From NCBI GenBank assembly GCA_028824555.1, contig JAPPDJ010000008.1:1-46780 (forward strand): a DNA stretch of 46,780 bases, in the 5' to 3' direction. Shown one piece after another: positions 18,401 through 25,594 of the stretch. Source of the DNA: Gammaproteobacteria bacterium (lineage in GTDB: Bacteria; Pseudomonadota; Gammaproteobacteria; Pseudomonadales; Azotimanducaceae). Each line of letters opens with the position of its first letter. The stretch's first letter is position 1. A model generated the notes under the pieces. That model had not been told where the DNA came from and did no database searches. It saw only the letters and a program-made list of their open reading frames with translations. The position numbers and the translations under genes were made by a program.

Positions 18401-18720
18401 GTGTTCATGTCCGTGCCCCAGGCGAACTCGAGCACCACGTCGGAGCGTTCGGCTGCGGAGATGGAGTGCATCCGCCGCACGCCGTTGATGACGCCCACCC
18501 GCTCCTCAAGCCGCCGCGTGATCTGCTCCTCCACTTCGGCAGGGGCTGCACCCTCGAAATCGGTGCGGATGGTGAGGGTGGGGTAGGCGAGTTCCGGCAG
18601 CAGGTTGAGGCCGAGCCGATCCAGCGACAATGCCCCGAACAGGGCCACCGCAAAGGTCGCCATGGCGACGGTAACGGGGCGGGCGATGGCGGTGGAGATC
18701 ACGCCCATCGGCAGCCGCAC
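15457..18720 (-). CDS. RND-family efflux permease (AcrB-like) with adjacent adaptor
   Basis: A 1087-aa inner-membrane exporter. Hallmarks are the N-terminal AIARPVTVAMATFAVALFG helix, the porter-loop start LLPELAYPTLTIRTDFEGAAP and TM4 GGIALAVGMLMDNAIVVLEN with a single Asp. The second half contains GAILLVGIVVNNAIVLVDR. An extra charged and aromatic stretch lies in the loop before the second half. The start is uncertain: GTG at 18720 or ATG at 18708, neither with a strong ribosome site. It follows the adaptor lipoprotein gene by 115 bases on the same strand, so the two form a pump operon that would need a TolC-like channel from elsewhere. The substrate is not predictable. Confidence 0.93.
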   Translation of the reverse strand: MRLPMGVISTAIARPVTVAMATFAVALFGALSLDRLGLNLLPELAYPTLTIRTDFEGAAPAEVEEQITRRLEERVGVINGVRRMHSISAAERSDVVLEFAWGTDMNTAAVEVREKLDLVRLPLDIERPSILRLNPNLDPIVRAAIVLRERGSAADLQPRLQELRRFTEDVVKKRLDPVLGVAAVLVSGGYQDEIAVNVDQERISQLGMNVEMLGQRLQAANVNLSGGRLEDRGQEFLVRTMNEFATVEDIKDTIVFQQNGSVLRLKDVADVFESHKERDSVMRVDGFEAIEIAMYKEGDANTVAVSGDIAERMAEIGAELPPAYELVKIYDQADFIAAAIDEVQSAAIIGAAFAVLVLFLFLKDARSTLIVTATIPASVLATFVLMDAFDITLNIMSLGGIALAVGMLMDNAIVVLENIARHRDVGTAPQGHATSDSASLSLAEAAERGTSEVSGAVLASTMTTIAVFLPLAFVEGIAGQLFRDQALTVAFALVASLILAFTLIPMLAAVRVTPPDTLATAEGGAGGRMHKAIAPLLWLVRGLALLWRGLMRATSLAFRPVQWAFDAGYAQVLAGYTALLNAALRHRALTLVLAIAALGGTAAMAPSLPVQLIPPLSQGEFRIDMELEPGTRLERTDQVLAQAQQDLLAYPIVERTYSVAGTGGKLDASSVGGGEQIGELSVVLQEGITPGDESLIMSLARSQVAAMPGTQFKVERPQLFTFATPLEVEISGNDLEDIESIAGQLVAAMSASESFSDVESSIRPGYPELQIDFDQERTAATGLFVPEVASRVVRKVRGDVPTKFTWEDKRIDIRLRLDEGDRDSQEDVENLLVDAGDRQIRLSALADVTLATGPADIQRIGQKRVAVVSAHVEHGDLALGGAEVTQLLEAIPHPPEITSRVGGQAEEMEASFESLLLALSLALILVYLVMASLFESLLHPFVIMFTAPLAAIGAILALLATGTSVSVVVFIGAILLVGIVVNNAIVLVDRVNRLRLEGMERRAAVIAGAHQRFRPIVMTTTTTVLGLLPMAIGLGEAAELRTPMAITVIGGLLVATLLTLVVIPVVYDLVDRKKIHGDVFEGGESPT

Positions 18721-18732
18721 GCCTTACGGTGT

Positions 18733-18818
18733 GGTGGAGGGCGAGACGCCCTCGATCCAGGGAGAGTGTTCGGAGGCGCGGCGGACGCGTTTGCGGGGCG
18801 AGGCGCCCTCCGGCTGGA
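18733..18818. repeat. Degenerate GAGGGCG-type palindromes (family B relative)
   Basis: GGAGGGCGAGACGCCCTC (18735-18752) is a near-perfect palindrome followed by GATCCAGGGAGAG. A second fragment, CGAGGCGCCCTCCGGCTGGAGAG, ends near 18820. Both sit between the adaptor and pump genes of one operon. They resemble the GAGGGCGGGACGCCCTCC palindromes near 23230 and 33060. Confidence 0.55.
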
Positions 18819-18835
18819 GAGTGCGGTTGGCAAGC

Positions 18836-20101
18836 CTAGCCTTCGACGATGCGCACGCGGGCGCCGTCGCGGAGGCCCTCCTGGCCGCTCATTACCACGA
18901 GTTCTCCCGCGTTCGCTCCTTCGAGGATCTCGATGTTGCCTTCGGAGACATAGCCTGTCGTCACTTCCCGGCGTTCGGCGAGGCCTTCGCGCACCACGAA
19001 CAGGCTGCTCTGGTCGCGGAACACGACCACCGCGTCCAAGGGGGTCAGGAGGGCGTCTTCGTGGCGGTCCACACGGATGGCGACCCGGCCGAACATCCCA
19101 GGGCGGAGGCGACCATCGGCGTTATCCACGGTGACGGTGACGCGGAAGGTGCCGGAGGTGGGATCGACTTCCGGCGCCACCCGCAGCACCTTGCCGTCGA
19201 ACTCGGAATCCGGCAGAGCATCCACTGCCACATGCGCCAGTTGCCCGGCTTGGATCCGTCCAGTTTCCCGTTCCGGCACGTTGAGCTCCGCCTCGATGGT
19301 GTCGAGGCGCTTCATCTCGAACGCCGGCTCACTCTCGCTTAAGGAGAAGCCAACCTTGACCAGCCGCCGGGTGATGACCCCGTCGATGGTGGCGCGGATC
19401 GCCGCCTCGCGGAGTTCATACTCGCGCAACTGCAGATTCGTGCGCTCGGTGTGGAAGGCGAAGCGGGCGTTGTCGTACTCGGTGGGAGAGATCATGCGCG
19501 ATTCGTGCAGGCGCTGGGCGCGCTCGAAGGCGGCGCCAAGGTTGGCAAGCTGGGTGCGCGAGCGAGCCACTTCGAGCTCGAGCCGTTCCGTCTCCAGTTG
19601 CGCGAGGCGCTGCCCGGCCTGAACCACGTCGCCCTCCTCGGCGAAGAGGGCCTGCACGACGCCCCGGGTGCGCGCCACCACCACGGCTTCCTCGGCGGCG
19701 GTGAGATTGGTGGCGCCGCGGTAGAAGTCCTCGACCGCACCGACGGCAATGGTGGTTACCGCTACCGGGACAGGTGGACGCTCTTGCTCGCCCCGGCGAC
19801 CCGCCATGGCGCGGAAGTCGGCGACGCGCTTGGCGGCAGTTTCCTCCTTGGTGTCCTTCTTGGCTTCGGTCGCCTTTTCGCCACTGGCGGCCTGTGCCGC
19901 CTTGCCCTCGGTGGCTGTTTGGGTTGCGGTTGCTTCTGGCTGGCGGATTTCCGCGGCCGCCACCTCGGTGGTGGCGCCTGGGCGAATCTGGGAGTCCTCG
20001 CCACAGCCGGCAAGGAGCATCGCCGCGAGCAGAACTCCCGCGAACTGGGCTAGGCGTCTCGCCGGTTTTGCCGTGTGCGCCGGCGAGCGCATGGGTCTCA
20101 C
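18836..20101 (-). CDS. RND periplasmic adaptor (membrane fusion) lipoprotein
   Basis: A 421-aa HlyD/AcrA-type adaptor linking an RND pump to an outer-membrane channel. The signal peptide ends in a lipobox LLAGC (Cys33), so it is lipid-anchored. An Ala/Glu/Lys-rich linker (about 40-105) leads to the lipoyl half-motif ARTRGVVQALFAEEGDVVQAG. A helical hairpin with heptads (about 165-230) follows, then the beta-barrel and membrane-proximal domains (RVAPEVDPTSGTFRVTVTV, LRPGMFGRVAI). The frame is open to 20278, but an AAGGAGG site lies 10 bases before the GTG at 20101 and 19 before the ATG at 20092, so GTG is preferred. It pairs with the pump at 15457-18720. Confidence 0.92.
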   Translation of the reverse strand: MRPMRSPAHTAKPARRLAQFAGVLLAAMLLAGCGEDSQIRPGATTEVAAAEIRQPEATATQTATEGKAAQAASGEKATEAKKDTKEETAAKRVADFRAMAGRRGEQERPPVPVAVTTIAVGAVEDFYRGATNLTAAEEAVVVARTRGVVQALFAEEGDVVQAGQRLAQLETERLELEVARSRTQLANLGAAFERAQRLHESRMISPTEYDNARFAFHTERTNLQLREYELREAAIRATIDGVITRRLVKVGFSLSESEPAFEMKRLDTIEAELNVPERETGRIQAGQLAHVAVDALPDSEFDGKVLRVAPEVDPTSGTFRVTVTVDNADGRLRPGMFGRVAIRVDRHEDALLTPLDAVVVFRDQSSLFVVREGLAERREVTTGYVSEGNIEILEGANAGELVVMSGQEGLRDGARVRIVEG

Positions 20102-20189
20102 GATCTCAACGCCTCCTTGGCGATGCGCCTTGGGTCGCGTTCCTCTATTGCAGCGGGCCGCCCCTCGGACTTGCCGTGTGTTGCCTACG

Positions 20190-20663
20190 TCACCTCGTGC
20201 CCTGTCCGTCGTTCGCTCCCTTGGGGGCCGGCGGATTGGCGCAGGGCGTCGCCTGATGGTGGAACAGACGCAGCCCATCTTCTACCACGAATCCGTTGGT
20301 GGCGATGCAGACACCGCCGGGGAGTTCCTCGTAGCAGGTCACCAGCACCACGTTGCCAGCCTCGTGCGCCACGGGATTGTAGAAATCGATGCCGGGCTGG
20401 TCGGGATTGGTGAGGATTCTCCGCCAACTCTCGACGATCTTGTCGCGCGAGTGGATGGCGGGCCAGCCGGGGTGAATGCAGATGGTTGGATGACGCTTTG
20501 CCCACAGGCGGGACATGGCCTCCACGTCCTTTTCGGCGAAGGCGAGGTAGAACGTGTCGTTGGCGAAAAGGGCTTCGTCGGCGAGCGAAATCTCGCCCTC
20601 GGCCTTGGCGGCGCTGGTCCTTTCCGCTTCCTCGCGCTGGCCGGTGCGTCTGAGCGGGATCAT
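20190..20663 (-). CDS. SnoaL/NTF2-like fold protein
   Basis: A 157-aa cytoplasmic protein with the alpha+beta cone fold of the NTF2/SnoaL superfamily. The segment FYLAFAEKDVEAMSRLWAK followed by HPTICIHPGWPAIHSRDKIVESWRRIL is the classic helix and strand start of this group. A mixed sheet follows (NVVLVTCYEEL, CIATNGFVVEDGLRLFHHQA). Its ATG overlaps the TGA of the preceding gene (ATGA at 20660-20663), so translation is coupled. Members include polyketide cyclases, isomerases and binding proteins without activity; which applies here is unknown. The adaptor gene follows 88 bases downstream. Confidence 0.82.
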   Translation of the reverse strand: MIPLRRTGQREEAERTSAAKAEGEISLADEALFANDTFYLAFAEKDVEAMSRLWAKRHPTICIHPGWPAIHSRDKIVESWRRILTNPDQPGIDFYNPVAHEAGNVVLVTCYEELPGGVCIATNGFVVEDGLRLFHHQATPCANPPAPKGANDGQGTR

Positions 20664-21244
20664 TGGATCAGCCGTGTTGCGTAGGCGATGGTTCCCTGCG
20701 TCAGTTCGCCCCGACGCTGGAAGTTGGCCCGCGCTTGGGGGTCTGGATTGCGCGAGGTTTGCCACGAGTTCAGGCCGTCGTACCAGGTGCACAGCAGCAT
20801 CTTGCCGCGTTCCTCACTGCGGTCGTGCTGGCAGAACAGCGCCTGCGGTTCCGCTTGGTAGGCATCGACACCCTCAAACGTCTCCCAGGCCGTTTTCGAG
20901 AGCGAGGCAATCTCGTCCACATCGGCGTGGTTCACATCGAAGAAGCGGAAGACGTAAAGGCCGGCGCGGGTGCGGGGCGAGTCGTCCGTGGGGCGCACGG
21001 TGGGTTCGAGGACCAAGGTATTGCTTTCGACCACGTCCGACGCCGAGAGGATGCGATCGTTCACCGACTCCACATCGCCCGACGTGACCAGCACGAACTC
21101 GTTCGAGCTGACGCCGAAGAGGCCCAGGAACGCTCCCCAGAGCCTAGCGCCCCCGAGCGCCGCGCAGTCGTCCGCGGTGAGCGCACGATGGGCCTCAAAG
21201 AAGCCTCGCCCGGCCGCCCGCACCCGTGAGAACGCAAAGATCAT
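20660..21244 (-). CDS. Putative dimeric alpha/beta barrel (NIPSNAP/ABM-like) protein
   Basis: A 194-aa protein that I recognise only at fold level. Residues about 95-190 read as a ferredoxin-like dimeric barrel: strand GLYVFRFFDVNHADVDE, helix IASLSKTAWETFEG, strand RGKMLLCTWYDGLNSWQ, a helix of the RNPDPQARANFQRR type, then TIAYATRLI. This is the layout of NIPSNAP/ABM monooxygenase-like domains. The N-terminal half may be a second, diverged copy (EFVLVTSGDVESVND). The ATG at 21244 has GAGGAGG 8 bases upstream; the frame is open to 21511 without homology. It is translationally coupled to the NTF2-like gene by an ATGA overlap. Confidence 0.75.
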   Translation of the reverse strand: MIFAFSRVRAAGRGFFEAHRALTADDCAALGGARLWGAFLGLFGVSSNEFVLVTSGDVESVNDRILSASDVVESNTLVLEPTVRPTDDSPRTRAGLYVFRFFDVNHADVDEIASLSKTAWETFEGVDAYQAEPQALFCQHDRSEERGKMLLCTWYDGLNSWQTSRNPDPQARANFQRRGELTQGTIAYATRLIQ

Positions 21245-21267
21245 CCGTCGGCCTCCTCTCGCCCCGA

Positions 21268-21371
21268 TAGCGCCACAAGAACCGCTGCCTTCGGACAACG
21301 CTTCTTGCCCCAACCCAGGCCGTCCTGTCACCCCGTCGGACTTCGCCGAGTCGGCGAAGTCCGGCAGGCTG
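21268..21371. repeat. About 104-base dispersed repeat (family C), copy 1
   Basis: Begins TAGCGCCACAAGAACCG, continues with TTCGGACAACGCTTCTTG and ends in a CTTCGCCGA-G-TCGGCGAAG palindrome before TCCGGCAGGCTG. A second copy lies at 33142-33252 with the same start and a diverged palindrome. This copy sits between divergent genes. Confidence 0.8.
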
Positions 21372-21514
21372 CAAGTATGCCGGATTCGCGCCCTCGAAAC
21401 CGCCGAAGGCCCTCTTGTAGGCAGCGGCGGAACCTGAGTGGCGCAACGGCATTCATGGATAATCCACGCCCTTGCCCGCGCCAATCGCCGGGCTTGAAAG
21501 GAGCCTTGCAACCG

Positions 21515-23071
21515 ATGAACGGTGCCGAAAGCCTAATCCGAACCCTAACCGCGCACGGCGTGGGTGTGTGTTTCGCCAACCCCGGAACCAGCGAGATGCA
21601 TCTCGTGCAAGCGGTGGATGCCGTGGACGAAATGCGCGCCGTCCTCTGCCTGTTCGAAGGCGTATGCACTGGCGCCGCCGACGGCTATGGCCGCATGAAG
21701 GGTCTTCCCGCCACCACGCTCCTGCACTTGGGTGCCGGCCTCGGCAACGGCATCGCCAACCTCCACAACTGCCGTCGGGCTGGCACGCCGCTCATCAACG
21801 TCGTCGGCGACCATGCGATTCATCATGTGGCGCATGACGCGCCGCTGACGTCCGACATCGAAGCGGTGGCGAAGCCTGTCTCCGCGTGGATCCGCACTTC
21901 CCGCACCAGCATGGGCGTTGGGCTTGATACGGTGGATGCGGTGCAGGCGGCCCTCGCTCCGAGGCCGGACCCACGCGGCGGCATTTCCACCCTGATCCTG
22001 CCGGCGGATTGCTCGTGGGGAGAAGGCCGAACGCAGCCGAAGGGCCCCGGCTTTGACGACACGATCACACCTGCGCCGGTGCCGGGCTCCGACATCGAGG
22101 CTGCGGCGCGCCTCATCGGCCCCGACACCATGCTGCTCATTGACGGCTCAGGACTCAGGCAAGGGGCTGCCATTGTGGCCGCGGGCCGCATAGCCGCCAA
22201 GACCGGTTGCTCGCTCTACACACCGACCTTTCCGGCGCGGGTGGAGGCAGGGCCCGAACTGCCGATCGTCGAGCGCCTGCCGTACTTCCCGGAACAGATC
22301 CTGAGCCTCATGGCGTCCGTGAAACGCCTCGTGCTCCTTGGTGCCCAAGCGCCGGTGAGCTTCTTCGCCTACCAAAACCTGCCGGGCTATCTGGTGCCCG
22401 ACGGCTGCGAGGTGACGACACTCGCCCACAGGCACGAGGACGTGGCGAAAGCGCTTGAAGACTTGGCAAGTGCCCTCGATGCCAATGCCGAACCGGCACG
22501 GCCCCAGGGCGAGCGCCCGCCAGTGCCGGAAGGGGGGCTGAGCGCCCGAGCAATTGCTGCCATCGTGGCCGCAAGGGCCCCACAGAACTCCATCGTCGCA
22601 GCCGATTCCGGCGGCGGCGGCGCCGCATTCCCGGTCATGCAACGCACGGTGCCCCACTCGTGGCTCAACCTCACCGGAGGCTCCATCGGCGGCGGCGGCC
22701 CCGTCGCCCTGGGCGCAGCCATCGCCTGCCCAGACCGCCCGGTGTTTGCCCTGCTGGGCGACGGCGGCGCCATGTACACCAACCAATTCCTCTGGACCGC
22801 CGCCCGCGAAAACGCCAACGTAACGACGGTCATCTACTCAAACCGCCAATACAACATCCTCGAAGTCGAATACCGCCGTTTGGGTGTCAACGAAATCGGC
22901 CCCAGAGCCGCCAGCATGTTCGACCTCTCAAACCCCGACCTGGACTGGACAAAACTCGCCGAAGCCCAAGGCGTCCCAGCCACCCGAGCCACAACGTGCG
23001 AGGACTTCGACGCACAACTCACCCAAGCCATCACCGAAGACGGCCCCCACCTAATCGAGGCCGTGCTCTAG
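21515..23071 (+). CDS. ThDP-dependent enzyme, acetolactate synthase large-subunit-like
   Basis: A 518-aa thiamine diphosphate enzyme of the acetolactate synthase/benzoylformate decarboxylase superfamily, predicted cytoplasmic. The Pyr domain (about 1-170) has the conserved Glu48 in LFEGVCTGAADGYGRM that activates the cofactor. A central domain (about 185-330) follows. The PP domain carries the GDG-x25-N magnesium/ThDP motif: LLGDGGAMYTN with Asp416 and Asn443 in YSNRQYN. The frame is open to 21305, but AAAGGAG upstream and the canonical NGAESLIRTLTAHGV opening mark the ATG at 21515. No small regulatory subunit is adjacent, which argues against true valine/isoleucine biosynthesis. A 2-oxoacid decarboxylase role is equally possible. 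Confidence 0.88.
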   Translation: MNGAESLIRTLTAHGVGVCFANPGTSEMHLVQAVDAVDEMRAVLCLFEGVCTGAADGYGRMKGLPATTLLHLGAGLGNGIANLHNCRRAGTPLINVVGDHAIHHVAHDAPLTSDIEAVAKPVSAWIRTSRTSMGVGLDTVDAVQAALAPRPDPRGGISTLILPADCSWGEGRTQPKGPGFDDTITPAPVPGSDIEAAARLIGPDTMLLIDGSGLRQGAAIVAAGRIAAKTGCSLYTPTFPARVEAGPELPIVERLPYFPEQILSLMASVKRLVLLGAQAPVSFFAYQNLPGYLVPDGCEVTTLAHRHEDVAKALEDLASALDANAEPARPQGERPPVPEGGLSARAIAAIVAARAPQNSIVAADSGGGGAAFPVMQRTVPHSWLNLTGGSIGGGGPVALGAAIACPDRPVFALLGDGGAMYTNQFLWTAARENANVTTVIYSNRQYNILEVEYRRLGVNEIGPRAASMFDLSNPDLDWTKLAEAQGVPATRATTCEDFDAQLTQAITEDGPHLIEAVL

Positions 23072-23088
23072 CCCGCCGGCCAAGTACC

Positions 23089-23410
23089 CGTAGGGGCGGG
23101 GCTTGTCCCCGCCCGCGTTGAACGCACCGACGAACTCGGAACGGGACGGGGCAAAGCCGTGCCCTGCGAGGGCCGTGTTGAATGCGCCGACCGTTTCCGG
23201 ATTACGCGCCTGTCGGCGCGTTGGGAGGGCGGGACGCCCTCCCTCCGAAGGCCCGTGAATCCGCCGCCGCCCGCGGTCAACCGCATCGATGGATTCGAGA
23301 CGGGCGTCGTAGGGGCGGGGCTTGTCCCCGCCCGTGTTGGATGCATCGACGAACTTGGAACGGGACGGGGCAAGGCCGTGCCCTGCGAGGGCCGTGTTGG
23401 ATTCGCCGGT
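23089..23410. repeat. Family-A and family-B palindromes, 3' of the ThDP enzyme gene
   Basis: Two family-A palindromes with CTTGT loops (near 23089-23115 and 23309-23333) alternate with a divergent form GGGACGGGGCAAAGCC..TGCCC (near 23141 and 23360). A family-B palindrome, GGAGGGCGGGACGCCCTCC, lies near 23225-23243. The same short spacer text, 'gtgttg(g)aatgc/atgc', recurs between them. Spacers are themselves repeat-derived and unequal in length, so this is not CRISPR. Confidence 0.82.
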
Positions 23411-23498
23411 GGAGGCGTGCGGCGGGAGGGTTGCGTTCGAGGCCAGGTCGCCTCCGCCGAAGGGTTTGCGGCTGGCCGCCGTTGATTTGGCCATACGG

Positions 23499-23563
23499 CC
23501 CCCCCTCCGAGAAAGGCCGAGGACGGCCTTTCTCGACTCCCCCGCGAGGGGGGAGTGACAGGA
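23499..23563 (+). repeat. Two-hairpin dispersed repeat, copy 2
   Basis: Same layout as 2121-2183, but the first stem here is GAGAAAGGCC / GGCCTTTCTC around GAGGAC. The second stem ACTCCCCC-GCGA-GGGGGGAGT and the GACAGGA tail are unchanged. It lies in the convergent gap between the ThDP enzyme and carboxyltransferase genes. Confidence 0.85.
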
Positions 23564-23638
23564 AGGGGCTCCGCTCCGGGATTGCGGCGTGTGCGAGGCG
23601 GGGAATATTCAAACGTATCGGCGGATTCGGCACGGGCC

Positions 23639-23766
23639 TCGTAGGGGCGGGGCTTGTCCCCGCCCGTGTCGAACGCATCGACGGACTCGGCACGGGACGC
23701 GTAGGGGCGGGGCTTGTCCCAGGGCTTGTCCCCGCCCGTGTCGAACGCATCGATGGACTCGGCGCG
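23639..23766. repeat. Tandem family-A half-units
   Basis: Two nearly identical segments of about 60 bases, each a GGGGCGGGG-CTTGT-CCCCGCCC palindrome plus GTGTCGAACGCATCGA and GGACTCGGC. The second carries a small internal duplication of 'agggcttgtcc'. It ends about 28 bases before the carboxyltransferase stop. With the two blocks above, the whole gap 23072-23793 of about 720 bases is repeats and linkers without a gene. Confidence 0.85.
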
Positions 23767-23793
23767 GGACTGGCATGGCGGCGGCGTTGTGGA

Positions 23794-25344
23794 TCACGGC
23801 ATGTACGGCGTTGGGCTTGGCCCCAGTTGCGTCTTTAGCACGTCTTGGGCCATCTCGACGAACTCGCACAACATGGGCCGGGTTTCCCTCGGGTCGATGA
23901 TTTCCTCGATGTTGAACGCCTCTGCCGTCTTGAAGGGGGAGGCCAGGGCCTCGAGTTTGTCTTCGATTTCGAGGCGCTTGGCTTCGGGGTCGTCGGATTC
24001 GGCGATGATGCGGCGGTAGGCGGCGGAGACGCCGCCGGCGATGTGCATGGAGCCCCAGTGTCCCGAGGGCCAGGCAACGCGCTTGAACATGCCGCTGGGG
24101 CGGTCGTGGCATTGGCCGGCAACGCCGTAGAGCTGGCGGATGATGACCGAAATCCACGGCATCCGGGTGCGCAGGGTGGCGCAGAGCATCTTTGCGCCGG
24201 CGCGAACGATGCCTTGGCGCTGCTGCTCCGGGCCCACCATGAAGCCGGGCTCGTCGGCGAGATAGACCATCGGCAGGTGGAAGGTGTCGCACAGTTGTAG
24301 GAAGCGGATCACCTTGACGCCGGCGGAGACGTCCATGGAGCCGCCGAGGCGCTTGGGGTTGTTGATCATCACGCCCACCGGATAGCCGTTCAGGCGACCG
24401 AGGCCCACGATACGGGAGCGGCCGTAGTGAGGGGTGATCTCGAAGAAGGAGTCTTGGTCGAGCACGGCGTTTAGGATCTTGCGCGGGTCATAAAGGCGGC
24501 GCTTTTCGCGGGGGATGGCGGACAGGAGCGATTCGTCGCGGCGTTCCGGGTCGTCGCCGGTGTCGCCCCTTGGCGGCATCTGCCAGACATTGGCGGGCAG
24601 GTAGGAGAGGAAGGCGCGGATCATGTCGAAGGCTTCTTCTTCGCTGCCCGCGAGGTTGTCCACCACGCCGCTCTCGAACACTTGGCTGCGTTCGTCGCCG
24701 AGGTCTTCCTTGCTGATGTCGATGCCGAGTGCGGCCTTCACCACGGGCGGGCCGCCGGGGAAGATCTGGCTGATGCCCTTGACCATGACGTTGAAGTGGG
24801 CGAGGCAGGCGTCCACGGCTGGCAGGCCGGCCACCGAGCCGAGCACGGCGGCGGCGACGGGCACCTGGCAGAGGAGGTCTTGCACGCCGGGAGTGACGGG
24901 ATTGGTGGGGATGTAGGTGCGGCCGATCTGCTCGAAGGTCTTGACGCTGCCGCCGGTGGCATCGAGCAGCCGGATGAACGGCAGCCGCCAATCGAGCGCC
25001 ATCTTCTGCGCGTGGCCGCCCTTGTTGCCAATGGAGCCGTCGGCAGAACCGCCGCGCACGGTGAAGTCGCCGGCGGTGACCACTGTGGGCCGGCCGTCTA
25101 GGCGGGCGGTTCCGATGACCATGTTGGAGGGGCGGACGTCGACGAGGTTGTTGCCGTCGTACGTCGCGGCACCGGCAAGGCCACCGATCTCGGCGAAGGT
25201 GCCGGGGTCCGCGATCATCTCGACGCGCTCGCGCACGGTGCGCTTGCCGCGCCGGCGCTGCTCGGCGATGCCGGCCTCGCCGCCCATCTGCTCCGCAAAT
25301 GCGCGCCGCCGTGCGAGTTCCTCGACTTCCGGTTGCCAGACCAT
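23794..25344 (-). CDS. Acyl-CoA carboxylase carboxyltransferase (beta) subunit
   Basis: A 516-aa cytoplasmic carboxyltransferase that moves carboxyl from biotin to an acyl-CoA (propionyl-CoA or 3-methylcrotonyl-CoA type). It has the two crotonase-like halves of the family. The N-terminal half includes GKRTVRERVEMIADPGTFAEIGG and the CoA-side GGSADGSIGNKGGHAQKM. The C-terminal half includes GVKVIRFLQLCDTFHLPMVYLAD and GMFKRVAWPSGHWGSMHIAGG. ATG 25344 has GAGAGG 9 bases upstream. No biotin carboxylase or biotin-carrier subunit is in the window, so its partner must be elsewhere or the protein has a different role. Repeats flank it on both sides. Confidence 0.88.
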   Translation of the reverse strand: MVWQPEVEELARRRAFAEQMGGEAGIAEQRRRGKRTVRERVEMIADPGTFAEIGGLAGAATYDGNNLVDVRPSNMVIGTARLDGRPTVVTAGDFTVRGGSADGSIGNKGGHAQKMALDWRLPFIRLLDATGGSVKTFEQIGRTYIPTNPVTPGVQDLLCQVPVAAAVLGSVAGLPAVDACLAHFNVMVKGISQIFPGGPPVVKAALGIDISKEDLGDERSQVFESGVVDNLAGSEEEAFDMIRAFLSYLPANVWQMPPRGDTGDDPERRDESLLSAIPREKRRLYDPRKILNAVLDQDSFFEITPHYGRSRIVGLGRLNGYPVGVMINNPKRLGGSMDVSAGVKVIRFLQLCDTFHLPMVYLADEPGFMVGPEQQRQGIVRAGAKMLCATLRTRMPWISVIIRQLYGVAGQCHDRPSGMFKRVAWPSGHWGSMHIAGGVSAAYRRIIAESDDPEAKRLEIEDKLEALASPFKTAEAFNIEEIIDPRETRPMLCEFVEMAQDVLKTQLGPSPTPYMP

Positions 25345-25394
25345 GGAATGCGCCTCTCAAGAATGGGATTGCGACGCATTCTACGGGCTTGCTT

Positions 25395-25590
25395 CGTAGG
25401 GGACGGGCCTGTCCGGTCCTGGCGCGCCCTGACGGGCGCGTTGGCAGTTCGCTTGCGCGAACTGCTGTACTTCGACGAGTTCCTCGGTTCATTCGAGACG
25501 GGCGACCACAAGGGTCGCCCCTACGAGGCCCGTCTCGAATTCGTCGACAAATTCAACACGGGCGGGGGGACAAGCCCCGCCCCTACGAGG
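25395..25590. repeat. REPIN-like family-A repeat, mixed-stem copy
   Basis: The left end is a GGACGGG-CCTGT-CCGGTCC hairpin and the first right end (about 25498-25525) is the GGGCGACC-ACAAG-GGTCGCCC type. A further GGGCGGGGGGACAAGCCCCGCCC palindrome ends at 25590, five bases before the helicase stop. The internal GGCGCGCCC and GCAGTTCGC hairpins are intact. Ends with different stem sequences show that the two hairpins of one unit evolve independently. Confidence 0.88.
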
Positions 25591-25594
25591 CAGC

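Noticed and set aside
23089-23770. Possible CRISPR array or tandem-repeat gene
   Set aside because: Mixed repeat families in irregular order; reading frames across them are short and built from repeat text.
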